From positions 74,097,736 to 74,161,735 of the forward strand of contig NC_068937.1 of NCBI RefSeq assembly GCF_016801865.2: a DNA stretch of 64,000 nucleotides. Direction: 5' to 3'. This document shows positions 37,713 through 50,973 of the stretch, in pieces. The stretch is from Culex pipiens pallens (Eukaryota; Arthropoda; Insecta; Diptera; Culicidae). The translations under genes were made by a program, and so were the position numbers. The notes below the pieces were generated by a model that saw only the letters and a program-made list of their open reading frames with translations, did not search any database and was not told the origin of the DNA. The first letter of the stretch is position 1, and every line of letters begins with the position of its first letter.

Positions 37713-38226
37713 TGACTCTCACCAGATTGATGTTATTTTTGGGGTGTGCAAAATTTATTTGTTTTTCTTTTGTACATGCTTTTTGTGTACACGTTTTCTC
37801 ATACAATATTACATGCTTTTGCTCACAAAGGTGATGTGCATGCTTTTGCATGCGATTTTACACAGATTTTTTTACTGTGTAAACGATTGTAATTATAACT
37901 CTGGACCTCAGCAACCAAATTCAAACAAATTTCAGGACAATGCACAGAATGGTCAACAAAATAAAACGTGATTGTTATTGTTTACATAGCGTGCTCTATT
38001 TTTCGTTTATTCAAGGTCAAACACTAACACGCATTTTTCTCGGAACGTCAAAAAGCGACAAACGACAAGATAGCACGACAGCGTCGATTTGATACATTCA
38101 TCATTTCGCTTTTTTTTGCATTTAGTTGAAAATCAAAATACAGTCCAGACTCGGATATCCAAAGGCCTTGTCAAAAGTTCACTTCGGGCAATAACCCCTA
38201 AACTACTTTAAAGTGATTTAGTAATT
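37713..38226. other. Intergenic AT-rich stretch
   Basis: No gene is seen. GCATGCTTTTGCATGC-type words near 37,836-37,855 and CAGTCCAGACTCGGATATCC (about 38,142) resemble mosquito transposon ends, but no matching partner was found. Confidence 0.4.
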
Positions 38227-38394
38227 TTAAACCCAAAATGGCGGTGATGAAATATTTAAAAAAATGCATTTTGTAATTCAATAATCAACTATTAAATCTA
38301 GTGTTTAACTCTTTAGTGAAATCTAAATAGTTGATTATTGAATTACAAAATGCATTTTTTTTAAATATTTCATCACCGCCATTTTGGGTTTAAA
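38227..38394. repeat. Hairpin repeat (MITE-like)
   Basis: TTAAACCCAAAATGGCGGTG and the sequence after it are mirrored at the right edge, giving arms of about 70 bp around a short loop at ~38,310. No target duplication was identified. Confidence 0.65.
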
Positions 38395-38504
38395 CAAACT
38401 GATTCCTGCGTTTCGAGTCGTCGCTTAAAGATATCGGTGCTGTGCAATCCTTACCACGTGGATACCGTTTTGGAAAATTGTTCTTTGCTGAAAATTGTCC
38501 ATAC

Positions 38505-38785
38505 AAAACGTAGAGGACTGCAGGGTGCTCCAACAGCTGATTGAGTCTTTTACTCAGTGGTGTGATTCAAATTTGTTGTCAGTAAGTTTCTCTAAATGTT
38601 CTATTATCTCTTTCACACGCAAAAAACACCCCATCTGCTGGCCTTACACCATCGGAGACCAACCGCTGGAGAGGGCGACCGTCGTTAAGGATCTTGGCAT
38701 ACTCCTCGATGAAATGCTCAGCCTCTCCGCCCACTACAACGCCGTTATCTCCAAAGCAAACCACAATCTCGGGTTCATTTTGTAA
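38505..38785 (+). pseudogene. Reverse transcriptase fragment (post-catalytic region)
   Basis: About 90 codons reading VEDCRVLQQLIESFTQWC, SVSFSKCSIISFTRK and VKDLGILLDEMLS resemble the region just after the YADD box of non-LTR reverse transcriptases of the jockey/I type. There is no start codon, catalytic domain or C-terminus. An ATTT run follows at 38,805-38,824. It is a truncated dead copy. The clade is an inference. Confidence 0.65.
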
Positions 38786-38829
38786 CAGTTGCACTTGTTA
38801 GCATTTATTTATTTATTTATTTTGGTTTT

Positions 38830-40194
38830 TCCGTTCGTCTTTAAATGTAATTTGATCTCCGTTACCACGGTAATCAAGGTAGGTGATGTTAGCCCTCACG
38901 ATCGTTGGTAACTTTCGTTACCGGTTTAAGACCTGGAGAGAGAATCTCGCGGAGGTCGCTCATATGTTGAATCCTTCGGGAAGACGGAAAGGGACGGTCA
39001 GAGCCATTGCCGACCGCTAGAGTGGGACGGGAACTCAGATCTTTAAAGATCCGAAGAAGCCCGAGGCAATCTCCGGGAAACGACGTACCAAAAATACGTC
39101 TGGGGCCACTTTCCCCGTTCTGAGGAACCTAGTACTCGTTCACTTTGTCCCAGACCTTTGTGAAGTGTGGAGTGCGCGGACTTCTATCCCGGGTTCCCCT
39201 GTCCAGTCCTGAGGTTTGAATGTGGCGTGGTAGTGTTTCCGGTTAGGCTTTAAATTCTAACTCCCCCCCCCCCTAGATCTCGTCGAAGCTAGAATTGTGT
39301 GCGATAGTGTGTGCGAAGAAGTGAGCCCTAGTGCGGCCTAGCTAGAGATCAGGTAAAAACCCGTTACCCCGTGCGATTATCCCCGTGCATGTGCTAATCC
39401 GTTGCGAAGTTCGTTGGCTTTGCTTCCTTTCGCCCTACCAGCAAAGCAGCACCAGTAGGAGATCGAGCGCGCGTCCACCACCGCCCCGTTTGACAAGTTT
39501 GACCCGGCACACGCTACATCGCCGGTAGAGACGAGCCGTCAACATCTCGTCTGGAGGCGGTTCCATCCGCCCACGTGCTGGCCCGGAAAGCCAAGTTCCG
39601 GCCCGCGCAACATCATCGAAGTCGACCGCGCCCTCGTAGGTCGAACCGGCAGCGTCGTTCGCGCCGTCCGCGAGCACGCGGTGAACATCAGCAGCAGCAT
39701 CAGCAGTAACCGGAGCAACAGCAGCAGTCCGGTGAGTCCGTTCTTTTTCTACGGTGAAGGGTGACGGCCACGAAAGGCGTCACGAACGTTTTTCCGTTCC
39801 GGCTGCGGCCGTAGAGCGGACGCCATTTTGATGGAGGGCGTCCATTTTGTTTAAGCGCGTGTTGCCATGCGCTCGGAGTGTGACGGCTTTCATTAACGCG
39901 CCCCACACATCCACGAAATCGCACTTTAGTGCCCTTTGTCTGCCGCAGTCCGCTTGACTGCCGGTGACGTCAGCGATCAGCTGTTCCAGCTGACTAGCTG
40001 AAGATTTGAGGAGGTAGAGCACAAAAGCACGGGGTAACAGAAGAACGAAGAGTAGACAGTAGGGAGAGCAAACGCACACAGTAGGAGATGTCTAGACACT
40101 AGAAAACGAAACAATGAATGAAATACACAAAATGTTAAACTAGTCCAATAAACGAGCACCTTTTCTTGATCCTACCAACTAAATTATGAGTAAT
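38830..40194. other. GC-rich unidentified segment
   Basis: Markedly GC-richer than the surroundings, with CAGCAGCAGCA runs (39,688-39,727), a CAGTCCGGTGAGTCC donor-like site at ~39,735, and AATAAA words at ~40,146. It resembles a 5' leader or LTR-like regulatory segment of a retroelement, but no terminal repeats or coding frame could be established. The short open frames on both strands overlap one another and are not called. Confidence 0.35.
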
Positions 40195-40205
40195 TATTCT
40201 GGAGT

Positions 40206-40419
40206 GGGTCTCGTGGCGCAGGGGTAGCGGCTTCGGCTGCCGATCCCGATGATGCTATGAGACGCGGGTTCGATTCCCGCCTTATCCACTGAGCTTCTAT
40301 CGGATGGTGAAGTAAAACGTCGGTCCCGGTTTCTCCTGTCTCGTCAGAGGCGCTGGAGCAGAAATCCCACGTTAGAGGAAGGCCATGCCCCGGGGGGCGT
40401 AGTGCCAATAGTTTCGTTT
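40206..40419 (+). mobile_element. tRNA-headed SINE (214 bp)
   Basis: The 11-bp duplication TATTCTGGAGT flanks it (40,195-40,205 and 40,420-40,430). The head has A box TGGCGCAGGGGTAGCGG and B box GGTTCGATTCCCG, followed by a ~130-bp body ending CAATAGTTTCGTTT. It is a different SINE family from the one at 14,253. Confidence 0.85.
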
Positions 40420-40862
40420 TATTCTGGAGTTAAATAAAGTTCCTGCAGTTAAAATGAGCTCACGTGTTAGTTTTTTTGGTCGATCCGGAGCGCTGCTTCC
40501 GTCACTTTAGGGTCCGTTCCCAGTCCTTGCCTCCCCAATGCAAAAGTTCTGCGTATTTCCCATGCTTCGTGAAGTTCTCTGGTGGCGGGTGTCGGTACTA
40601 CCCATGATGATTCATACGGGCACGGGGGGCCCTATACTGGTGGATTTCTGAGGAGCTTTCTCGGAAGGCTGTGCTTTCCGTACCGTTCTTGTGGGTCGCT
40701 GGCCGATTCGATCTTGCTTCTTCCCTGGGAAGAAGTTCAACCGAGCACCTCTTCGAGAGTCTCAAACCGGGCAAATTTAACATGGCGGGCAGTCTCCCTC
40801 ACGGGAGTGGCGCATAAGCTGCACCGTTTGCAATCGATCGAATCGCAACGGCTACAATTTTT

Positions 40863-41060
40863 CGGATCGCAAACGAGTTTCGTTATCCTCCTAATATCCT
40901 CGCCAGGATCAACTTCAACGTCATCCCGCGGCCGCTCAGAACGTGGAACGCACTCCGCCTAGACTTTCATCGTACTCAATATGGACAGCAAGAACCTATC
41001 CGGGCGATGTGTGACGTTTTCAATGATTTGACGATTTATTTGATTACTCGATGTCTGTAG
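40863..41060 (+). pseudogene. C-terminal end of a non-LTR ORF2
   Basis: The frame reads YPPNILARINFNVIPRPLR, then LDFHRTQYGQQEPIRAMCDVF, to a stop at 41,058. This style (HRTxYGQxEPIxxMCxxFN) is the usual end of jockey/I-type ORF2 proteins. Upstream frames are disrupted. Whether it belongs to the same copy as 38,505-38,785 is not clear. The 3' region continues to the TAGCA run. Confidence 0.6.
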
Positions 41061-41226
41061 ATTCCATTATTTCTAACTTTCACCGTACTATTTTTGTTTA
41101 GATCTAAGTTTATATTGTATCTCGTGAAATGTATTGACCATGTTTAAAAGACGGTGGGTTTTATGCCTATTCGAGAGTGGCGAATTTAGCGATCCAACTC
41201 GAACGGGCTTTTACCACCCAGTCGAT

Positions 41227-41268
41227 TAGCATAGCATAGCATAGCATAGCATAGCATAGCATAGCATA
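41227..41268. repeat. TAGCA pentanucleotide run
   Basis: Eight uninterrupted AGCAT units directly after CACCCAGTCGATT. This is the kind of short repeat found at the 3' end of non-LTR elements. Confidence 0.85.
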
Positions 41269-41599
41269 ACGGGTCTGCACCACGCTGTAGGGGGTGCCAC
41301 AATGGTCAATTCAATATTTTTAGACAATTTGATTGCTGCCCGTTACAACCAAAAATATCTAAGAACGTAAATTTCCACACTGTGCTCCAAGGCTACGCCC
41401 ATACAGTCCCGTGGGGATTTGGGAGGGGATGTTTTTGTTGTTCACTAGTGGCAAAAGTGCAGGGAACCCATGCGACTTTTAAAAGTGAACGGAATATTTT
41501 TGGGAGGTTTGGAATGGGGGTTAGGGGAATTTCATCGGGCCGATGAAAATGGTTGAATGAGTAATGTATAATTGTTTTGGAAGTTTGTACGTGTAAGTT
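41269..41599. other. No gene seen
   Basis: Unique-looking sequence between the TAGCA run and the ~230-bp repeats. It lies between the two copies of a 25-bp direct repeat (41,204-41,228 and 47,595-47,619). Confidence 0.4.
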
Positions 41600-42236
41600 T
41601 GAGTCTGTAGTGTATTATCTAGTAAGTAAATAGTTTTGTAATTATAAAAAATAATAAATATAAGAAATATAGTAAATATAGTACATATAATAATTATAAT
41701 AAATATAATCAATATGATTCCAGGAAGCTGAAAACAAATAGCAATAATTTCAAATACAAATGCTCCAGATGGTTCCCTTGTACAAACTAAAAAAATGTCA
41801 AACGAAAAAGTGATCAACCACCGGGGGTTGAGTGTATATGTTATGAAGAAATTGTAGGATTAATGAAAAGGGGTTAGATAAGGAATGATTTGAACATTTA
41901 AATAAATCATATGGTGAATAGATAATTAAACATATCGTCAGTGAATTTGTAATTCCAAGATGCTGTAAAAAATAGCAATAATTGAAAAACAAATGCTCCA
42001 GATGGATCCATTGCTGTCTCTTAAAGTATCGTTAGTTTATGCAACTAGAATATAAATAAAATGGGGAAATGGTATGATTAAGGATTAGGCATAGGACAAG
42101 TAATAATATAATATCATTAAATCATATAGTGAATAAATAAATACATATTAGCAGTTAATTTTAAGATGATTCCAGGAAGCTATAAAAATTATAAATAATT
42201 TTAAAACTAATGCTCTTAAGATTCCTCCCGTCCAGC
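41600..42236. repeat. ~230-bp tandem repeats, about 2.5 copies
   Basis: ATTCCAGGAAGCTG, ATTCCAAGATGCTG and ATTCCAGGAAGCTA recur at ~41,716, ~41,952 and ~42,171, each followed by AATAGCAATAATT-like and ATGCTCCAGATGG-like words. The interior is AT-rich with ATAAATAT runs. Confidence 0.65.
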
Positions 42237-42594
42237 GCCTCAGATTTACAAAGTACCATTATTTTAGCTAAAAGAAAAAAAAAATTATCATAAGTCTGCA
42301 AAAGAAAGAGAGGTTTCTAAAATGACACCTCTCGACAAAGGTCTCGCCGCTTCGCCCTATTCCATCAAGGAACGCACTCACCCGATAAAATTCTTCACCG
42401 CCAGGACTGTAAGCCATTCTTTCTCTCCCCAACATAAGGCGCCCTTTACCGATCCACTCCAAGTCGACTCCTCTTCGGCTCGTCCTAGGTCATCTTCCGG
42501 CCAAAGACGCTTATCGCTTGCCAAGCGCACACTCTCGCTCAAACACCCACGGAACGCGCATTTTCAACCGTGCAAAAAAACACAGAGCATAGAG
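42237..42594. other. Unidentified stretch left of the hAT element
   Basis: A moderately GC-rich block with a 106-aa open frame on the plus strand (42,322-42,642) that runs into the hAT element. No domain was recognised. It ends in the duplicated target GCATAGAG (42,587-42,594). Confidence 0.35.
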
Positions 42595-43586
42595 CAGAGG
42601 CGCCGACTCTGGGGGGCACGGTACTTTTTGCCCCCCCCCTAAAATTTGGCTGGGGGGGCAGCCCATACATTGTGCCCCCCCAGAAATTTTGGAAGAAAAA
42701 TATTCTTATATCAAATATAAAAAAATCACAGAAATAATTGAAAAAAATATCTAAAACTTAAATGGAACATTGCTTGTACACACGGATAGAATTCTTGTAA
42801 GCGAATCCGTAAAATAGTTCAACAACATTAGTTGTTTCCGATATCGCTGAAATTTTTTTAACAAATTCGTTTACAATTTTCTGGATTTAGATGCATTTTT
42901 TTTTCTAAATCGACAACGTTTTATCTATACCGCTGTGCTCTATAGGAAAATCAGTAAGCTTAGTACAAGTGCACAGAGGCAACGGTAAATGATTTGAGTG
43001 ATGTCGTCAACATAGATTTTACGGATTTGCTCATAAGATTTCTATCTGTACATGTTGTTCCAAAAATAAAACCAATGTACTTTTTCCATAGCACTTCATC
43101 TACAATCAAACTTACGCAAACTCTTGCGAAAACAATCATCAAGTTTTCAAACGCAACATTCTGCGATTTGCCATTGTAGATCAGGATTTAGCGAACATAA
43201 ACTGAAACATTTCAAAATGGTCATTTGTAGACTGCTTGACATTTACAAAAATGCTGATAAATTCGATATTTTTTGGGTAATTTTAGAAAAGATTTGAAAA
43301 GATTTCAAATACATTTGTTAACCGTTAACCGTTTTATACCAATTTTAGCCTAAAAATACAATTCTCGAGTTTTTTTTGATTAGGTCCTATAAACATATGA
43401 AAGACAATAGGACCAATAAACCGGTCCTTTTCAAAAAAAACTCTGGAATTGTTTTAAAAAAGGTAAATTTTTGAAAACTAGCGCACCGCTTTACTGAGAA
43501 ACCGACAAATTAAAACCTAATCTGAGACAATTCCACATTATAATCTTTAAAAAACACAAGCTATGATCGATTTAAAAAACTAACTT

Positions 43587-44440
<854 letters not shown>

Positions 44441-44444
44441 ATAC

Positions 44445-47104
44445 TTAAATTCTTAAATTCTTAAATTCTTAAATTCTTAAATTCTTAAATTCTTAAATTC
44501 TTAAATTCTTAAATTCTTAAATTCTTAAATTCTTACATTCTTAAATTCTTAAATTCTTAAATTCTTAAATTCTTAAATTCTTAAATTCTTAAATTCTTAA
44601 ATTCTTAAATTCTTAAATTCTTAAATTCTTAAATTCTTAAATTCTTAAATTCTTAAATTCTTAAATTCTTAAATTCTTAAATTCTTAAATTCTTAAATTC
44701 TTAAATTCTTAAATTCTTAAATTCTTAAATTCTTAAATTCTTAAATTCTTAAATTCTTAAATTCTTAAATTCTTAAATTCTTAAATTCTTAAATTCTTAA
44801 ATTCTTAAATTCTTAAATTCTTAAATTCTTAAATTCTTAAATTCTTAAATTCTTAAATTCTTAAATTCTTAAATTCTTAAATTCTTAAATTCTTAAATTC
44901 TTAAATTCTTAAATTCTTAAATTCTTAAATTCTTAAATTCTTAAATTCTTAAATTCTTAAATTCTTAAATTCTTAAATTCTTAAATTCTTAAATTCTTAA
45001 ATTCTTAAATTCTTAAATTCTTAAATTCTTAAATTCTTAAATTCTTAAATTCTTAAATTCTTAAATTCTTAAATTCTTAAATTCTTAAATTCTTAAATTC
45101 TTAAATTCTTAAATTCTTAAATTCTTAAATTCTTAAATTCTTAAATTCTTAAATTCTTAAATTCTTAAATTCTTAAATTCTTAAATTCTTAAATTCTTAA
45201 ATTCTTAAATTCTTAAATTCTTAAATTCTTAAATTCTTAAATTCTTAAATTCTTAAATTCTTAAATTCTTAAATTCTTAAATTCTTAAATTCTTAAATTC
45301 TTAAATTCTTAAATTCTTAAATTCTTAAATTCTTAAATTCTTAAATTCTTAAATTCTTAAATTCTTAAATTCTTAAATTCTTAAATTCTTAAATTCTTAA
45401 ATTCTTAAATTCTTAAATTCTTAAATTCTTAAATTCTTAAATTCTTAAATTCTTAAATTCTTAAATTCTTAAATTCTTAAATTCTTAAATTCTTAAATTC
45501 TTAAATTCTTAAATTCTTAAATTCTTAAATTCTTAAATTCTTAAATTCTTAAATTCTTAAATTCTTAAATTCTTAAATTCTTAAATTCTTAAATTCTTAA
45601 ATTCTTAAATTCTTAAATTCTTAAATTCTTAAATTCTTAAATTCTTAAATTCTTAAATTCTTAAATTCTTAATTCTTAAATTCTTAAATTCTTAAATTCT
45701 TAAATTCTTAAATTCTTAAATTCTTAAATTCTTAAATTCTTAAATTCTTAAATTCTTAAATTCTTAAATTCTTAAATTCTTAAATTCTTAAATTCTTAAA
45801 TTCTTAAATTCTTAAATTCTTAAATTCTTAAATTCTTAAATTCTTAAATTCTTAAATTCTTAAATTCTTAAATTCTTAAATTCTTAAATTCTTAAATTCT
45901 TAAATTCTTAAATTCTTAAATTCTTAAATTCTTAAATTCTTAAATTCTTAAATTCTTAAATTCTTAAATTCTTAAATTCTTAAATTCTTAAATTCTTAAA
46001 TTCTTAAATTCTTAAATTCTTAAATTCTTAAATTCTTAAATTCTTAAATTCTTAAATTCTTAAATTCTTAAATTCTTAAATTCTTAAATTCTTAAATTCT
46101 TAAATTCTTAAATTCTTAAATTCTTAAATTCTTAAATTCTTAAATTCTTAAATTCTTAAATTCTTAAATTCTTAAATTCTTAAATTCTTAAATTCTTAAA
46201 TTCTTAAATTCTTAAATTCTTAAATTCTTAAATTCTTAAATTCTTAAATTCTTAAATTCTTAAATTCTTAAATTCTTAAATTCTTAAATTCTTAAATTCT
46301 TAAATTCTTAAATTCTTAAATTCTTAAATTCTTAAATTCTTAAATTCTTAAATTCTTAAATTCTTAAATTCTTAAATTCTTAAATTCTTAAATTCTTAAA
46401 TTCTTAAATTCTTAAATTCTTAAATTCTTAAATTCTTAAATTCTTAAATTCTTAAATTCTTAAATTCTTAAATTCTTAAATTCTTAAATTCTTAAATTCT
46501 TAAATTCTTAAATTCTTAAATTCTTAAATTCTTAAATTCTTAAATTCTTAAATTCTTAAATTCTTAAATTCTTAAATTCTTAAATTCTTAAATTCTTAAA
46601 TTCTTAAATTCTTAAATTCTTAAATTCTTAAATTCTTAAATTCTTAAATTCTTAAATTCTTAAATTCTTAAATTCTTAAATTCTTAAATTCTTATATTCT
46701 TAAATTCTTAAATTCTTAAATTCTTAAATTCTTAAATTCTTAAATTCTTAAATTCTTAAATTCTTAAATTCTTAAATTCTTAAATTCTTAAATTCTTAAA
46801 TTCTTAAATTCTTAAATTCTTAAATTCTTAAATTCTAAAATTCTTAAATTCTTAAATTCTTAAATTCTTAAATTCTTAAATTCTTAAATTCTTAAATTCT
46901 TAAATTCTTAAATTCTTAAATTCTTAAATTCTTAAATTCTTAAATTCTTAAATTCTTAAATTCTTAAATTCTTAAATTCTTAAATTCTTAAATTCTTAAA
47001 TTCTTAAATTCTTAAATTCTTAAATTCTTAAATTCTTAAATTCTTAAATTCTTAAATTCTTAAATTCTTAAATTCTTAAATTCTTAAATTCTTAAATTCT
47101 TAAA
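44445..47104. repeat. 8-bp satellite TTAAATTC, about 332 units
   Basis: 2,660 bp of almost perfect octamers. Only a few variants are seen: TTACATTC at ~44,533, a lost A at ~45,670 that shifts register, TTATATTC at ~46,693 and a T-to-A at ~46,836. All three forward frames hit TAA every 24 bases. Confidence 0.98.
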
Positions 47105-47328
47105 AATATAAAAATTTCCCTTCAATTAACATTCTCAATCACGATAATTTATCAATCTTTTTCTTAAAAAAATGGATTCCGGATGAAAAAAAAAATCGTA
47201 TCACATCGTAATAAAATTATTAAAATTCGTGATATACAAGAAACTTTAACATCTAATCGCCACTCTTACCTATCGATTTCGGAAAACAACCGTGCCCCCC
47301 CAAAATGTTGGACTAGTCGTCGCCCCTG
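47105..47328. other. Right flank of the hAT element
   Basis: Non-repetitive AT-rich sequence ending in the inverted GC-rich terminus. No gene. Confidence 0.6.
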
Positions 47329-47389
47329 GCATAGAGATATCCACGCGCGAGAGTGTGTTAGTTCGTAACAAAATTGACACGCATACATA

Positions 47390-47500
47390 GGCAAATCGAG
47401 TAGAATGATTCGTCTGTCAAAATCAGCTGTGTCCTTTGTTATACCACGAGCACGTGGTAAACAGCTGGTTTTTACAGGCGATTGATCTACTCGATTTGCC
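47390..47500. mobile_element. TA-target MITE (111 bp)
   Basis: TA lies at 47,388-47,389 and 47,501-47,502. The ends GGCAAATCGAGTAGA are inverted and the similarity continues to CAGCTG, making a hairpin of about 43 bp per side around CCACGAGCACGTGG. No coding capacity. Confidence 0.85.
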
Positions 47501-47619
47501 TAAGTATCTGTAAAAATAGTATAAACAAAATCAGCTGCTTGGAATTCAACCAATCACAATCGATCAAAACCAAAACAATACTTTGAATACGAATCGGGCT
47601 TTTACCACCCAGTCGATTA

Positions 47620-48497
47620 AGACAGAAAAATGTCGGATGGACAACAAAATAAAAATAACAAAATAACAAATAACAAATAAAAAAAAACTATATTTTTCCT
47701 TATTTTTCAAGCAAGATAACCATTAGAAAGTTTCCTGAATTTGTTTTATGAGGTTAAAAAGCTGTTAACTGTCTTTTTATAAAATAATTGTTAGAAGCTT
47801 TAGTTTTTAATTTTTTTTAACTTGCATATTTGAAATTGTCTCTATCTTTATTTGTTGCACGAAACTTATAATTTTGTTGAAAAATAGCTGTTAACTAATT
47901 ATATTGTTTCTTATATTAATTACTTACCAGTACAATGAAAAGAATATAATTTTATAAATTTGTTTATTTTAATCTGAAATTTCTTTCAACCATCCAGACG
48001 AGAGCATTTAACATAAAAACACTCAATAAACACTCTGCTATACTAGTTTTCATTTCAGACGATCTCTACCAAACATGCTTCATATTACCTGTGCCTACGA
48101 CGCGGTCGCTTTGTGTTTGTCGCAAGCAGTATTTATTATAAAAATAGTTTTTATTTTTTATTTCGGTATCTATTGAAGATAGAGCTTTGGTTTCTTCGAG
48201 AGAGTTGTTCATTTTTGGTAGTTGAGCAACTTTGTCGAAACAAAAATAGTCTATACCTTGTATTTTAGAAAATAAATAGTTTTTTTTTTCTTATTTGGCA
48301 TAACTAATCGTCGTAGTGGCACACAGCAGTGTCTCGCGTGGGCCCGTGTTGATTAAAAAAAGGCGCTGAAAAATCGTTCGTTCGCGTCCGTGTGCGGTAC
48401 CTGCCGAACCAGGTCGTGACCGAGAACCGTTTTCGTGTGCTAGCGGGACGCGGGAACCTGTGGTGAAGTGGAAAACTGGCCACAAAAAATCTGGTTC
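47620..48497. other. No gene seen; contains one copy of a dispersed ~170-bp block
   Basis: AT-rich. The block 48,096-48,265 (CTACGACGCGGTCGCTTTGT and on) is repeated at 49,675-49,845 inside the neighbouring palindrome. GC-rich 48,310-48,470 has no recognised function. Confidence 0.45.
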
Positions 48498-50421
48498 TCC
48501 AAATAAGCTATTTTGCGTCATTGGTTCACCCATACAAGTCTCCATACAATTTTGGCTGCTGTCCATACAAAAATGGTATGTAAATATTCAAACAGCTGTA
48601 ACTTTTGAGTGAATTTTTTGATCAATTTGGTGTCTTCGGCAAAGTTGTAAGTATTCTTGAGGACTTTTGAGAAAAAAAAATAGGCACACGGAAATTTTTT
48701 TTGCAGATTTTTTAATCAACTTTTTTTCACTAAAACTCAATTTCCCAAAATACGTATTTTTTGATTTTCGAGATTTTTTGATATGTTTTAGGGGACAAAA
48801 ATCCGCAACTTTTAAGCCAGAGAGAAACATGGTCAAAAAATCTGCCGCCGAGTTATGAATTTTTGAAAAAATAGTGAATTTTGGAAAAAATCGAAGTTTT
48901 ATGCAAAAACAAGTTTGACATTATTTTTTAATGCAAAATTGAATTTGCAATCGAAAAGTACTTTTCATATTTTTTGACAAAGGGCTCCGTTTTCAAGATA
49001 TAGCCACCGAAAGTTTGATTTTAGCGAAATATTTGCAGTTTTTCGATTTTTAAAAATAGTGACCATGAGTAACCACTTCTAAAAATATTTTATTTGAAAA
49101 GTTCAGAAAATTTGCTATAAAATTGTCTAAGAGACATTGAAGATTGGACCTCGGGTTGCGGAGATAGAGCCGCTTTAAGAAAAAGAAACACGAAAATTGA
49201 AGTTTTCTAAATCTCACCAAAATGACCCACCATTTTCTAATGACGATATCTCAGCAACTAATGGTTCGATTAGCAATGTTAATACATGAAACATTCGTGA
49301 AATTTTCCGATCTTTTCGAAAAAAATATTTTGAAAGTTTTTTAATTGAGACTAACATTTTAAAAGGGCCATACATTGAATATTACGCCCATTTAAAATGC
49401 TAGTCTTGATTTAAAAACTTTCTAAATATTTTTTTTCGAAAAGATCGGAAAATTTTACGAATGTTTTATGTATTAACATTGAAAATCGGACCATTAGTTG
49501 CTGAGATATCGTCATTAGAAAATGGTGGGTCATTTTGGTGAGATTTAGAAAACTTCAATTTTCGTGTTTCTTTTTCTTAAAGCGGCTCTATCTCCGCAAC
49601 CCGAGGTCCAATCTTCAATGTCTCTTAGACAATTTTATAGCAAATTTTCTGAACTTTTCAAAAAAAAAAAATACTACGACGCGGTCGCTTTGTGTTTGTC
49701 GCAAGCAGTTTTTATTATAAAAATAGTTTTTTTTTTAATTTCAGTATCTATTGAAGGTAGAGCTTTGGTTTCTTCGAGAGAGTTGTTCATTTTTGGTAGT
49801 TGAGCAACTTTGTCGAAACAAAAATAGTCTATATTTTTAGGAATGTTCACTCATGGTCACTATTTTTAAAAATTGAAAAACTGCAAATATTTCGCTAAAA
49901 TCAAACTTTCGGTGGCTATATCTTGAAAACGGAGCCCTTAATCAAAAAATCTGTAAAGTAGTTTTCAATTGCAAATTCAATTTTGCATTAAAAAATAATG
50001 TCAAACTTGTTTTTGCATAAAACTTCGATTTTTTCCAAAATTCACTATTTTTTCAAAAATTCATAACTCGGCGGCAGATTTTTTGACCATGTTTCTCTCT
50101 GGCTCAAAAGTTGCGGATTTTTGTCCCCTAAAACATATCAAAAAATCTCGAAAATCAAAAAATACGTATTTTGGGAAATTGAGTTTTAGTGAAAAAAAAG
50201 TTGATTAAAAAATCTGCAAAAAAAATTTCCGTGTGCCTATTTTTTTTTTCTCAAAAGTCCTCAACAATACCTACAACTTTGCCGAAGACACCAAATTGAT
50301 CAAAAAATTCACTCAAAAGTTACAGCTGTTTGAATATTTACATACCATTTTTGTATGGACAGCAGCCAAAATTGTATGAAGACTTGTATGGATGAACCAA
50401 TCACACAAAATAGCTTATTTG
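48498..50421. mobile_element. Palindromic repeat (CTTCGGCAAAGTTGTA family), complete
   Basis: Starts CCAAATAAGCTATTTTG and ends with its inverse; the fold lies near 49,385. The arms carry GGTGTCTTCGGCAAAGTTGT (48,628 and inverted at ~50,285) and ATATCTCAGCAACTAATGG. The right arm is interrupted by the ~170-bp block at 49,675-49,845. No ORF of interest. The half copy at 11,961-12,906 is a diverged relative. Confidence 0.75.
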
Positions 50422-50740
50422 GTCATAGGGAAGGCCCCCACAAAGTTTGAGCCAAATCAAAAAATACAAATAAAATCCATTTCCGGTTTTGGTAGAGAAT
50501 TGCTCACAGACACGTGCTTCGATCGGAGCGCGCAAATATCGTCGCATATATGAAAATCAAAGACGCGGTACACATATTTTTTCGGGCGGTAATTTCGAAA
50601 ATGTTGTGGAAGAAATCGAGAAACAGTGAAGAGAGTGGAAAGATGCGAGCAAGTGCTGTGATTACGGCGGCGAAGCTACAGCTGGCCTTGCAGCGCAGGT
50701 GGTTGTCCACCACGAGGCTAGGGCTCCTTAGGCTAGCCAC

Positions 50741-50973
50741 TTATGGAGCCCGAAAGCAGAAGCCCTACATGAACTGCACAATAAAATCATAGGCCTGCAA
50801 GAAGAAATTAAGAAATCCGCAGAAATTGCAAGTCGAATCCATACGGCAGTATTAACACAGGCACCGGCAATGGACTTCCCCTTGAACGAAGTCAGGAAAG
50901 CATTTGAAGACACCACCACGGACCAGAATCAAAAACTGGCTGAATCATTTGGCCGTATCCAGGAAATTACGTG
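50741..50973 (+). pseudogene. Short open stretch upstream of the RT, unidentified
   Basis: One frame reads about 77 codons rich in E, K and Q (for example LHNKIIGLQEEIKKSAEIAS, then VRKAFEDTTTDQNQKLAESF) and stops at a TGA at 50,972. It looks like a helical or coiled-coil segment and may be the remains of the region before the RT. It is not recognised. Confidence 0.35.

Noticed and set aside
37336..37971. 211-aa open frame as a gene
   Set aside because: It crosses the edge of a transposable element, has no recognised domain and has composition typical of AT-rich noncoding DNA.
40207..40290. Functional tRNA gene
   Set aside because: Good A and B boxes, but it is the head of a 214-bp SINE with an 11-bp target duplication and lacks a proper acceptor stem.
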